The notes beneath the pieces are model-generated. The model searched no databases. It was given only the letters and a program-made list of their open reading frames with translations, and was not told where the DNA came from. From Cladochytrium replicatum (Eukaryota > Chytridiomycota > Chytridiomycetes > Cladochytriales > Cladochytriaceae), in the NCBI GenBank assembly GCA_025526935.1, contig JAHLKD010000082.1, forward strand, positions 1-64,000: a stretch of DNA of 64,000 bases, written 5' to 3'. Below are positions 31,729-43,089 of this stretch, piece after piece. Positions within the stretch are counted from its first letter, which is position 1. The number at the start of each line of letters is the position of its first letter. The translations under genes and the position numbers were made by a program.

Positions 31729-32477
31729 TTAAACTAGTCGCTTGACTTCGAAGAACCGCCTGAAGTACCACACCTGGAATACAGAGACGCCAATTAACAA
31801 GAACGACTCGATGAGGGACCACCACAGCACACGTCGCTTGGTGGATTCGGCAGCTAGCGATAAAAACAAATCAGTAATTTTGGCGCGCAACGAAAACTGC
31901 AAATACTTTTTCTATGTTGGGCCTCGCGTTGAATCAGGTAAGTCGATTCGTCTCTCAAGCTCGAGATCTCTTCTGCCAAAGCCCTCAACTCTCCTTCGAC
32001 TTTCCAGTGATCATCGCCTGTGAAGAAAAGAACAAAACTTAGCCAAATATATATTCCGGCTGCCTCTTAAATTCTACCGTCAATGCTATCAATTTTTGTC
32101 TCCAGCTTGTACTTTTCATCTGGGCCATGCACTGTGAACACCAGGGTCTTTTCCATGTGGGGGTTTCTAGTGTTCGAGAAGCAGAAAGTGTAGGTGCCCT
32201 CCCTCTCAGCGTTGAAGCCAAAGTTGTGCGAGGTCTGTCCGTGAACGGAGTGAAGGATTCGTCGGCTAGCATCGTCGATCCAGAAATCGATCTCGTTGTT
32301 CCCTTCACCGGAGGTCACCTCGAATGCAATGTCCAAGCGGTCCTGCGGTTTAAGTTTGTCGAAGAAGCATTCCTGGACATATGGGCCCAGACGCAGGGTG
32401 AAAGCGTTCCAAGCGAGAGCCGACGGAGCACACGCGAGGACGAGGATGAGGAGGGCAGGAAGTTGAGCCCGAAGCAT
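31729..32477 (-). CDS. p24/EMP24 (TMED) family cargo receptor
   Basis: Three exons, with introns at about 32023-32077 and 31865-31910. The signal peptide (LPALLILVLACAPSALA) precedes a GOLD domain (LRLGPYVQECFFDKLKPQDR, FWIDDASRRILHSVHG, GTYTFCFSNTRNPHMEKTL) with its two conserved cysteines. A coiled coil follows (ELRALAEEISSLRDESTYLI), then the p24 linker ESTKRRVLWWS, a membrane span (LIESFLLIGVSVFQVWYF) and the short tail RRFFEVKRLV. The FF pair and following basic residues bind COPII and COPI coats. p24 proteins recruit GPI-anchored and other cargo between ER and Golgi. The subfamily is not resolved. Its start lies 293 bp from the divergent chitin synthase. Confidence 0.9.
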
Positions 32478-32770
32478 TGAAACTGTGTGACGGAAATGGC
32501 ACTGTAAATAGTGAAATTGTGGGTAATAGCAATCGATTATTATACCCGAAAATTGGTATTCACATTAACCGAATACTCATAATTTTCTACTTAACATTAT
32601 AATTCTATTGAAACATATGTCTACTTTTTCCACATATTTCATCCACTTCCATACACTACTGCCATGCGCCACCCCTTCCGTCGTGTGGCTTGTAACGCCT
32701 CAACCCAAAAGCTCAGCACTCAAACAAATCCTCCACTTCAAACTCGATCCGAAACGAACTCGGAGACTCA

Positions 32771-35700
32771 ATGCCAACCCAAACAATCTCGACCTCGGAT
32801 GTCGATTCAGAATCGTACGTGCCTTCCTCGCATAATTTCGACAAGCGCGACAGTGTTCCAACCCTCGCAGAGAGCGAGAGTGCGGAGATGCTCACATCGA
32901 AGCAAAGAAAACAGAATGCAGACATCGAGGACGCTCTTTCAGCTGAAACTGGCCTTGCTTCCAAGTCTGAAGAGAAACAAGTCTCTGCTCTTCCACTTAG
33001 AGCAAAGCCAGAGCGAAAGCAACTGTCAAAGATAAGATGCCTCTGGCTCTGCTGCACATGGTCCGTTACCTGGTGTGTACCACCCGGTGCTACCATTTTG
33101 TGCATCAAGCAACACGAACGACGGATCGCATGGAGAGAAAAGCTCGCTCTTAATGTCATCATCTACTTCATGTGCGGGATGGTTCTGTTCTTCATCGTCG
33201 GATTGGGTTACATCTTGTGCCCAAAAGAACAAGTCCTGTCGTCCGGAGAGATCTCCAGCAGAAACACCATCAGCAAACCCTACGTATACATGTACGGGAC
33301 ATACTATGCCGTTCCGGACATGGTGCAGAACCACATCACAAACTATGGCACATCAAAAGCACTGTGGGAAGCTCAGCTCCTTGGGAGCGACATCAGCCAG
33401 ATGTTCCCCAAGGACGCCGAGTTTGCCAAATACTGCCCTGATTTCGCCCAACCAAACATCTACCAGCTCTTCCCAAGCTTGAGCTCGTGCATTCGTGAGA
33501 ACGTGTGCTACCTCCACAGCGCCAACCCGACAAAGAAGATCTCTACATTCCTCGACCAATTCCCTCAATACGCAAAGGGAACCGTCGTGTGGGCGGACGA
33601 ATCCGTTTCAAACTTCCTCAAGGAAGGCTCGTGCAATCGAATCGTGCGCGCATACGACGCAATCTACGACGTCTCATCTTTCTATTGCGGATCTTACGGT
33701 CAAACGAAGGAAAACTTTTTCGGCGCCGTTGTTCAAAACATCTTTGAGAAGGCCGGTGGCAACACTGGGAGCAAGTCGGACTTCACCTCCGATTTTGAGG
33801 CGTTCAGGAGGTCTGATGCAGCTGCTTGGTCTTCGACGATGAAGTGCATGAACAACTTGCTTAGGGTTGGCAAGGTTGATCACCGCAACGACTTGAAGTG
33901 CCAGATACCGAACTACATCCTGCTTGCAAGCTCGGTCATCATGGTATGCGTGATCGGATTCAAGTTCGCCTCAGCACTTCAGTTTGGCTGGAACTCTGTT
34001 CCCGAGGAACACGATAAGTTTGTTATTTGCCAGGTTCCATGCTACACTGAGGTATGTTCCAATGGTCGACATGTTACATGTGACATTACTCTGGATTAAT
34101 TCTTGTTATTACAGGGAGAATCATCTCTGCGGCGCACGATCGAGTCCCTTGCGAACCTTGAGTACGAAGATCGACACAAGCTTCTATTCATCATATGTGA
34201 CGGCATGATCACGGGCACCGGGAACGACCGCCCAACTCCACAGATCGTGCTCGACATCCTTGGAATCGACGAGACCGTTGACCCTGAAGCCAAAGAGTTC
34301 CAATCACTCGGGGACGGAAGCAAACAACTCAACTTTGGCAAAGTGTATTCTGGGCTCTATGAGATCTCTGGTCGCTACGTGCCCTACATTGTTGTCGTCA
34401 AGGTCGGTCACCCCAAGGAACAGCAAAAGCCCGGCAACCGCGGCAAGCGCGACTCCCAAATGATCCTGATGCGCTTCCTCTCGCGCGTGCATTTTAACCA
34501 AGCCATGAGCCCCCTCGAACTCACGCTCTACCACCACCTTAAAAACATCATCGGTGTCAACCCCAACTTTTACGAGTATGTGTTTATGGTCGACGCCGAC
34601 ACGGAAGTGTACCCGGACTCCCTCAACCGGCTCGTCTCGGCCATGACCCGGGACTCTCGGATCATGGGCATCTGCGGCGAAACCCACATTGCCAACGAGA
34701 AGGACTCGTGGGTCACGATGGTGCAGGTGTACGAGTACTTTATCTCACACCAGATGGCCAAGGCATTTGAGAGTCTTTTTGGATCGGTCACTTGTCTCCC
34801 GGGCTGTTTCTGCATGTACCGAATCAAAACACACCAGAAGAACGTACCGCTTTTGATCGCTCCGGGCGTCATCAGCGACTACTCTGAAAACACCGTTGAT
34901 ACGCTCCACCTCAAGAACCTACTCCATCTCGGCGAGGACCGGTACCTGACGACTTTGATGCTCAAGCACTTCCCCCACATGCGGACGTGTTTCACACCCG
35001 AAGCGAAATGCATGACATATGCACCCGACAAGTGGAGCGTGCTGTTGTCGCAGAGACGTCGGTGGATCAATTCAACCGTGCACAACCTTGTGGAACTGCT
35101 GTTCTTGCCGGAGCTTTGCGGATTTTGTTTGTTCTCGATGCGGTTCGTGGTATTTTTAGACTTGTTTGCTACGCTCGTGCAGCCTGCAGCGTTACTTTAC
35201 GTTGCATATTTGGTGTTTATGCTCATCACGGACGAGACGACAAATTTCCCTCTGATATCGGTGATTATGCTGGGCGCAATCTATGGGTTCCAGATCATCA
35301 TCTTTCTTCTGCGTCGGGAGTGGCAACACATCGGGTGGATGGTGATAGTAAGTCACTTCGAGTTTGACCGATTGTCAATCGAGTCTAATGTGTCATTTTG
35401 TATTAGTACCTGCTTGCAACACCTGTCCACGGTTTCTGGCTTCCCCTCTACTCTTTTTGGCACTTTGACGATTTCTCGTGGGGCAATACACGTCGTGTCG
35501 TTGGTGAGGACAGCAAAGCGCGCATTGAGAATGGGGACCATGACACGGATGAGTTCGACCATTCTTCCATTCCTCTGCAAAGGTGGTCCGAGTACGAGCA
35601 GGACGTGATCGAGTCGGGTACTGCGTCGGCGGCATCTGGATCCACTACCTCTCGAAGCTCAAAGCGAGCTAGCTACCATTCCGTGTCTAGCTATGCGTCG

Positions 35701-36507
35701 CTCAACAACGCAATCGGGAACCCGACTACGGCTGCAGCCCCCGCATCGCCGTACATGGGAGCCGTATCGCCATACGTCGGGGGTGGATCGCCTTACATTG
35801 GGGGAGGATCACCTTTCCTCGGAGCTGCGTACCCTCCACCCGAATCGTCCGTGTACTCAGCTTCAGGGTACGCCGCCGCAGCCTACAGCGGCTCGACAAC
35901 AGCCTTGGGCTCAACAGGCTACGTCCCCGTCTCCACCACCGTTCACGGAGTACCAACCTGGGCGACCACGGCCTCCCGTCCCTCAAGCATGTCCGGCGCC
36001 GAGTACGCCCCCGTCGTCACTATCCCAATGTCCACGCTCACAACTGCGCCCTTGCAGCCGCAATCCCGACGCACCTCCTCCTACGCCGCCGACCCGTCCG
36101 CCAACCCCCGCCGCATCTCTTCCTACGGCGACCTATCTGCGAACCCGCGCCGGGTGTCGTCATACGGTGAACTTGCGCCGAACAACCCTCGTCGGAGCGC
36201 GCACATCGATTCTTCGAAACGCACGTCGTCGTACGCGGACGTGAACCGGACGAGCTTTGTCGAGGGATCGAAAAGAATAAGTTACATGGAGAGCGTAGGT
36301 GGCGCGGGGATCGTGCAGGGCTTGCAGCAGCAGCCCAGCGACGAGGAGATCATGGAGGCAGTGATATCGATCCTGGCTTCGAGGGATCTGATGACGGTGA
36401 CAAAGAGGATGGTGAGGGAGGAGCTTGGGGAGAAGTTCGGAGTTGATATGACGAGCAGGAAGGATTTTGTACATTGGTGCATTGACTTTGTGCTGAAGAG
36501 GGGGTGA
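32771..36507 (+). CDS. Chitin synthase (division 2 type) with C-terminal DEK_C-like domain
   Basis: Exons 32771-34051, 34115-35347 and 35407-36507 give 1204 aa. Two membrane segments surround a long extracellular loop (about 130-400), followed by the GT2 catalytic core: [38 protein letters not shown], the EDRYLT motif (about 703), [12 protein letters not shown] (about 741), then five membrane spans and WGNTRRV. The tail (about 890-1130) is Ser/Gly/Pro-rich with repeated blocks (SPYxGGG; ANPRRxSSYG), and the end ([20 protein letters not shown] ... [13 protein letters not shown]) resembles the DEK_C helical domain of class V/VII chitin synthases. There is no myosin motor and no cytochrome b5 domain is evident. 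The enzyme polymerises UDP-GlcNAc into wall chitin at the plasma membrane. Confidence 0.93.
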
Positions 36508-37305
36508 ATGGCTTTTCGGGAGGGATTGGTGGGAATCCCATGGACAATACTCAAAATAACTGCTGCTTTTCCATCTATTACTGCTTTTCGCGCTGCCATT
36601 TTCCACTTTTCTTTTCTATTTTGTTCGCTTTGTTGCATAGCTAGCTCTAATTTGTTTGTGAATGCCTTGGTGGATGCACCGACCGTTAACAGTATTAATA
36701 CACCCCTTGTAGGGCAGCCATTTTAATGTTTGGTCTGTTTTGCATTTGCTTCTCAGAATAAGTGAAACCAAAGCTAAAGCTTCAGACTTTACAGAAAAGC
36801 GATGAGAACGTGGGACGAAGGCGGTCAGATCTAAATGACCCTCCCACAAACCCGAAGCGAGCTTTAATTCGGCATTATAGATGAAGAAATGTGTGTTTCG
36901 AATCAATCGCAATTGATGTTTGATCGAACGATGATCCTAGTCCACCGCTGGTTCCATTAAGGACCTTCCTACAAACCCGAAGCGAGCTTGATTCGAGATA
37001 GATCATCTTTCGTTGAAACATCAATTGTCGATTGGTCCACCGCTGTTCCATTAAAGCGAGCTTGATTCGGCATAAAAGATGAAGTAATGTGTTCGATCAA
37101 ATTCTCGACTGATTCGCCTGTCCAATCCACCATAACAACTAACCATCTGTGTCTCTCTATCTCGCTGCTATATTCGCTGCTCACAAGATTCTATTTTATA
37201 TCTTGAATATTGACAAAAGTAGCTCAGCAGAAAATGAAACAAAATAAATTGGGAGCAGTTTATCACTGAGCCATTGCAAAAATGTTCTATGTATATGCGA
37301 CAGAT
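36508..37305. other. Intergenic region carrying degenerate direct repeats
   Basis: 798 bp between convergent genes. It contains three diverged copies of a roughly 100-120 bp unit (see the repeat entry) and no gene. Confidence 0.55.
36836..37130. repeat. Three diverged direct repeats
   Basis: Units starting near 36836, 36961 and 37055 share ACAAACCCGAAGCGAGCTT, AGCGAGCTTGATTCGGCAT, TCCACCGCTGTTCCATTAA and GATGAAGAAATGTG-like segments. The copies are diverged and partly truncated, consistent with an old local expansion. Confidence 0.7.
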
Positions 37306-39152
37306 TTACGCTTTGATATATTCTTTGGGGCGGGGGATGCACACCGGTCCCTTCTTGCGGCTCTCGTGAATGCGCTCGGCGCATTTCTCACCGAACACCT
37401 GGATCATCCACACGGGGTTTCCGGTCGTCATTCTTGGGGCAATACCAGCATCCGTGATGTAAAGATTGTCGGTTCCGTAAACCTTACAGTTGACGTCAAC
37501 CACCGCGTTGCCGCCTTTGGTGCCATCATCGGTACCGAGCTTGGTCGATCCCTGCCAGTGGTTGTTTCCGGTGCGGGTGGAGTTGATGTACTTCTTGAGT
37601 GACTCGATGTCCGAAATGTCGTATGTTTTTGGGTCAGGGGCGACAACCTTGAAGTCGGGGTCGGTCTTAGTACCAGCCGCCAAGAAGTCGCGGAGCGAGA
37701 TAGCGGCGGCAGTGATATCAAGACCCTTGGGGTCGGAGAAGTAAGGGTTGCCGCGCCAGCTGATCTTTCCGTCTGCGGTGTAGACGACATCCGCGTTCGA
37801 CAGAATGCCTTCGCCGACGTACCACGGGCAACTGATTCGCTTGTCAACGCTTGCGGAAGGCGAGCAGATGGTCTGTGCGCCGATGATGGTGTCGCCAACG
37901 GGAATGTCCCAGAACATGACGAGGACTCGACCGTAGAAGGTGTAAGCCCCGGTTCGGTTGACAAGGAGCTGAGTCTTCAGAGGGTCCTGGGGGTTCCAGT
38001 AGATGTCGGTGACATTGTAGAGCTGTGCAGCCGGGTGGTCGATCTGGACAGTGATAGTTGGGTTGTCGTACACTGAAGATAGGTATCACAGAAATTATAA
38101 TCGGTTAACAAGCTGTCAAACATAATGTACTCACCTCCCCTGCCGACTGGGGAATCAATCCAAGTCGACGGGTTGTAGTTGTTGAAGCCAAGCTTTGAGG
38201 CGTTCTCAAGCTGGTCCTTTGGGCCGATACCGGAGTTGAACAAGAGGGGTGAGGTACCGAAAACACCGGCAGCTAGAACAACCGCCTTCGACTTATAGAT
38301 GATCCTTTGACCGTTGAAGGTCGCATTCACACCAGTAATCACACCGTTCTCACGAATAAGGTTGTCGACCTTGGTATGGAGTTGAAGAGTCAGTTGATCG
38401 TTCTTGGGACGGTCTAGGTAGTATCCACGAAGGGGTCCACCACGCTGTCCCTTGTAGGTGTAGAACACATCTCGGCCGAAGACTTTCTCCTGATAAAATA
38501 ACATTACATCAGACTTACACTAATATCGCCGGTCCCAATCATCTCGCACCTTCTTGTCCCACTCTCCGGCAATAGAGACCTCGGTGAAGTTCATTCCAAG
38601 AAAGATCTTCTTCAGAACTGGGTAGATCTCAACGTGGTACTCCTGGCCATCAGTGCTCGTAACGTAGGTGGCAGGACAACGCTTCGAGACTTCTTCGTTG
38701 GCATCAAACATGTCTTTCGCCTTCCAGCCATCCGGGTAGAACTTGTCCCAGTAGCGGTTGGGAGGACGGAAGTGCTGACCAGCATTCACTGCCGTGCCTC
38801 CACCAAGAATGCACGCGGCGAGCTCCGTGACCTGAGAGCAGTAGACGGGATCCGATGGATCCCCTCGGGAGCGTCCCGCCATCGGGGTCATAGACCAGAC
38901 GTCGAACGATGTAAGGTTGTAGCCCTTCATCCAGTCGGCGATCTGGAAGCGTCCGCCACTGTCGTAAAGAGATGGACCTCCTCGCTCGAGAAGGAGTACC
39001 TTGTTGCCACGCTCAGCGAGCCGAACAGCGTTGGGGATACCCGACGCTCCTGCGCCGATCACGATGTAGTCCCACCCATCAGCGGGTGCTTGTGCATTGA
39101 CGACAAGAGCAATGGCTAGACCAAAAAGCGCACAGGCAGTGAAGGTGAGCAT
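37306..39152 (-). CDS. Secreted GMC oxidoreductase, cellobiose-dehydrogenase flavodomain type
   Basis: Three exons; the introns lie near 38492-38551 and 38073-38132. A signal peptide (LFGLAIALVVNAQA) is followed at once by the FAD motif DYIVIGAGASGIPNAVRLAE and ERGG. Then come GGGTAVNAGQHFRPP (the second GMC signature region), VLAAGVFGTSPLLFNSGIG, NNHWQGSTKLG with the catalytic histidine, and VYGTDNLYITDAGIAPRMTT with the partner residue in TGNPVW. The sequence around the active site and WxG(S/T)TK resembles the dehydrogenase domain of cellobiose dehydrogenase. The N-terminal heme (cytochrome) domain of that enzyme is missing: FAD binding begins about 27 residues in. It would oxidise cellobiose or another sugar or alcohol and must pass electrons to quinones, oxygen or a separate cytochrome. 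Confidence 0.85.
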
Positions 39153-39183
39153 TGTGTTGGTGGGGAGGGTACGCTCGGAGCTA

Positions 39184-39197
39184 CCTTTTTATACAAA
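39184..39197 (-). promoter_or_regulatory. TATA box of the GMC oxidoreductase
   Basis: TTTGTATAAAAAGG on the minus strand lies about 32-45 bp before the ATG at 39152, again implying a very short leader. Confidence 0.6.
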
Positions 39198-40241
39198 GCA
39201 GGTGTCACCACCGCCGAAAATGCACCACATTCAGATCACGCCTCGTTTCTCAGGAACAACACAAATTTTTGTTCCAAAGGTTTCGCCTATGCCCAAACAA
39301 TTCAACTTGCATTTTGTTTCACAGGTAATATCATTCTTCCATCTGATTGATACTGAACAGAGCTTCCTCGACTGTTCAGACTCGTTTTAGAGAAATCAGC
39401 TGTGTGTCTCTGTTAGGTGGTCGGGTATTTTTTACTTGGATTCAAAGCCACTATTTTAAGCAATGATAAAAATTTCACTCCGCAAACAAATTGTTGGATC
39501 AACTTTATGTGCATTACTATATGGAGGACAACAAAGTAAAGCGCCACCAGCGAAGGGCGGCAGCGAGGTCAATAGCCATGAGAGCAAAGAGCGATTTCAG
39601 CTTGCCCGTAAATTTCCTGCGAATCAGTCCAACATTTTCGGGCACCATGTGCCAGCACAGCCGGTGCATAAAGAACACACTTTGAAATTTGTGGCGATGG
39701 GGCAACATAAAACTCTTCAAACATCTCTTAATGAATATATGTTACTCGTGTGTGTTTCTGTCATCGTGTGCATTAAACGAAAAAATGTGGACTGCGGTCC
39801 CGTCCAAAAACTGTAATTTGCTTCTGTAAATCCGGCAAAACAAGCTCAGCGGCACAAAACAAAGCATCTCATTGCACAAAAACAACAAAGAGTAGGAATG
39901 AAAGAGTAGGAATGAAAGAGTAGACTTCGAGATAACACTACCAATCGAGTTACCGCAGCAAGCAGCCAAAATAACTCACTAAAACCCGCAGTATCCTGTA
40001 CATTGAAGATCAAGCGAGACCACTAGCCAAAGCACCAACAGAGGTAGCGGGATCAGAAAATAAGAAGAGAGAAAAATCACTTGAATAAAGCACACAATGA
40101 ACGGTTGATCATGCAAAAGAAACGGCAGGTGGGGTAAAAACTTGGATCACATTGTGGATGTGTGTCGAATATGTTCTACTGATGTGCACTTACAACGAAT
40201 CTTGGGTATGTCAAGATGCTTAAGGTTGGATTGTAATGGCG
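39198..40241. other. Intergenic region, no gene seen
   Basis: About 1.04 kb, AT-rich, with a short threefold GAAAGAGTAG(GAAT) repeat near 39895-39920. No coding or RNA homology is recognised. Confidence 0.5.
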
Positions 40242-42733
40242 CTATCTGGGCTCAGATGATGACGCCAACGCCCTTGAAAGATTCTCCACAACTCGTTCTC
40301 GACAAAACTGGAACTCGGTCCGATTCCCTTCGACCACAAACCGTCGAAAAGTCTGGTACATATTGTTTAGAACCTCGTCCCGTACTTCGTTGAATACTCC
40401 AAGTCGGATCGCGGGCATGGGCAGCTTCATTGGGTGCGGCATGGCTGATAGCGATGCTGAGCCAACGTATGTAGAGCCCTCGGTGACTACGGTGGGTTGC
40501 AGAGAGACGTACTTGCTGCGATTCGGTGATTTTGTCGCGTTCACGTAACCCGTGTTTCTCGGGTACTGCATCATCGGCGAAGCGGAGGCAGAACGTCCGC
40601 CGCTACCGCCATTGAATATCTCTACAACGCGCTGGAGCGCACCGCTACTGACGTTCACCTGATTTGGAGCATCGGGCGCAATGAAGGCCCTGTAGAAGCG
40701 AACAAAGCCTGAGTAGGCGGGCATGTTTGTAGGTACCGGGAGATCTTTGAGTTGTGAGAATGGGTCCTTTTCAGCAATGCAGACGACGGTGCGATAATAC
40801 TGTGAACAGTAATAGTTGATGAGTTTGTCTACATTTGCGGGGACCTTTGTTATTGGCCGGGTCAATGAACCGGGAGTCGAATTTGGAGACGAGTTGTATG
40901 TCCGCATCGAGTCGAGGAACGAGTGTACTAAATTAATCCATTCTTGCCAGAATAAAGGATTCTCGGCAGTGTAATCTGTCACACAAAACCGCTTGAAGCT
41001 TTCCAGGCACACTGGGTCCGCCAATACTGCACGGAAAACCAGTCGCTGGCTGATGATCGGTACCCCGTTCTTCCCCATTCTAACAACTCGGCCCAGCGAG
41101 TTAAGGTGCTCCACTGATTGAGGTGGAACTCTGCTCCGTCTGCTTTCTTCTTGAAGCAGTTTCTCAGTTTCATTTCCGCCCAGTTGTCTGGTGCGGTAAC
41201 GTCGTGCACGCTGACCGATCGACACGCTCATTTGTCGCTGGATCATCTTTTCGGTTTTCCGTGAAGACACGGAACGGGCTATTGATTTGATCACGGGAAG
41301 GATCACGGCGGTGAAATGGGAGATGAGAACAGCCACGACAAACCAGTTGCTCGCTCCCCACATGGTACGGATTTTGCTGGTCTGTACGAGCAAGATTTCG
41401 GTCCCGAAAAATAGGAATATAGCGACTTGCATTGTTGTGACAGACACCAAAAGGCACTCTCTGATACCAAAGCTATCCGAAGCTTTCCACAATATGTAAA
41501 TTGTGTATGGGGTTCCAAGGACAACATGGAACCCATATAGGCCGTAGAGGAAATAGTTTTCCCACCTTTAATCAAAGCAATTAATCTTGATATGGATGAG
41601 AATATCGAACACTTACAGACTAAGCCCAACAACGTCACAGGTTTTCGCACCACCACTTATCCGTAGCGAAGTAGTAAACACTTGCACAATAAGCAGGTAA
41701 ATCATGAGCAAGAGCATCATCCCGAAGAAAATCATCAGGAACAGTCGGACATTCTCCCTTGTGTCCACCCCCCCATTTCCAACGAAGCATTCGTCATCGT
41801 CCTCTTCCAGCTCAATTGTCCGTGTCAAAAGCGGCTTATCGCTTCTCGTGCTTATTTCGGTCGGTGCTGCATATCTCGAATAGTTATCCGCAGCATCTGC
41901 ATTCGGGGGTGGAGTCCGCGACGGACGAGCAATCATACTCGAGCTCACACTCATGCTTCGATTCGACCGCGACTCGTCAGAACTTGAAAGCTGTCTTCTG
42001 TGCCAACGATTTCTCGAAAACAAGTTGCTTTGCATTTGGTACATCATATCGGAGCCCGTCGTCGCCCGTCGTCTGTAGTTGTAATGGGCGTGTAGGTTCT
42101 GCATTGTGACGGGATCATTTGGATGAGCCATGCTCGGTGTGGGCGAGAGCGGAGAGTTTGGAAATGGCATATCAATTGTTGTGGGTGGCCTGGAGTCCGC
42201 CCATACGCTTTCCTCTGGTTTCCGCAACATTGCCTCTCTTATCATAATCTTCATCTAAAATTGCATTGTGGAGAACTTTGATGAGAACAGATTTAATGTG
42301 AGCGTCCATGAAGGTCTTACCTGATTTTGCTCGTACAAAAATGAAGCTCTGACAGCCTTTACCAGATACGCAAACAGAAAGCACGAGAACCCAACATAAT
42401 TTCCTGGAAACGAACAAAGTCAGCACCTCGTGACTGCATGCTCTCGATGACAACCCAGTACGAACCCAAAACGTATAATAAACATGGAATATTATTCGTC
42501 CCTTCGTGAAAAACTAAGCTGTTAACCGTGATGATTAATGTGCCCAGAGACCCAATTGTTGTGAGAGTCACGCTTCTTTGGGCGACGACTGGATCCAGCG
42601 TGGCTCTCCATATGAACAGTCCGACGGAAAGTATAATGAGAAAGCCGAGGCAGACGGCAACTATTCTGTACACCAAGAGAGCAAGTGGGCTGGAGACGTA
42701 GAAGGAAGGATCCGGAATGTCGAACAGCGCCAT
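40242..42733 (-). CDS. Seven-transmembrane protein fused to an RGS domain
   Basis: Four or more exons form a multi-span protein: LLVYRIVAVCLGFLIILSVG, TLTTIGSLGTLIITVNSLVF, LLYVLGNYVGFSCFLFAYLV, LFLMIFFGMMLLLMIYLLIV, NYFLYGLYGFHVVLGTPYTI, LVSVTTMQVAIFLFFGTEIL and WFVVAVLISHFTAVILPVI, i.e. seven spans. A long Ser/Arg-rich cytosolic loop separates spans three and four. The C-terminal 300 residues carry an RGS domain: VFRAVLADPVCLESFKRFCV, NPLFWQEWINLV, FYRAFIAPDAPNQVNV, and after a long insert FNEVRDEVLNNMYQTFRRFV. This is the GprK/AtRGS1 plan: a receptor that speeds GTP hydrolysis on its own G-alpha. The donor before GNYVGF (GTTCGT) and the phase-2 join giving LWENYF are inferred from frame. 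The insert inside the RGS fold is unusual. Confidence 0.85.
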
Positions 42734-43080
42734 AGTTATGTAGCTTTAAGTTGTGGTTTCAGCATTAGCTGACAACGAGCAACTGCACAGGTGTTGGAGT
42801 AACAATATTCGCAGGTGCTCCGTGTTCCGAGACTGGTGACTGGCGGCCCGTTTCGATGTCGACGAATGAATGGACGCGTGGCGCACACTGTGAGCGGCAG
42901 CACCCTGAGAAACAAAAATGGTTTGTTATTGTTGAAAAATTGCATGGTCAAAAGCATGACAATCAAAGCATACCCGTTTCCATTTCGTAGCATTCTATCG
43001 GAGAGACTTGTGAATCTATTATTCAATAATTATTGCCGTGAAGCTCCTTTATCGGCGGAAGTGGAGGCGAGAAATTCCCA
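42734..43080. other. Intergenic region upstream of the 7TM-RGS gene
   Basis: About 350 bp. It should contain the receptor promoter; no TATA box or other gene is recognised. Confidence 0.45.
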
Positions 43081-43089
43081 GTATCATCG

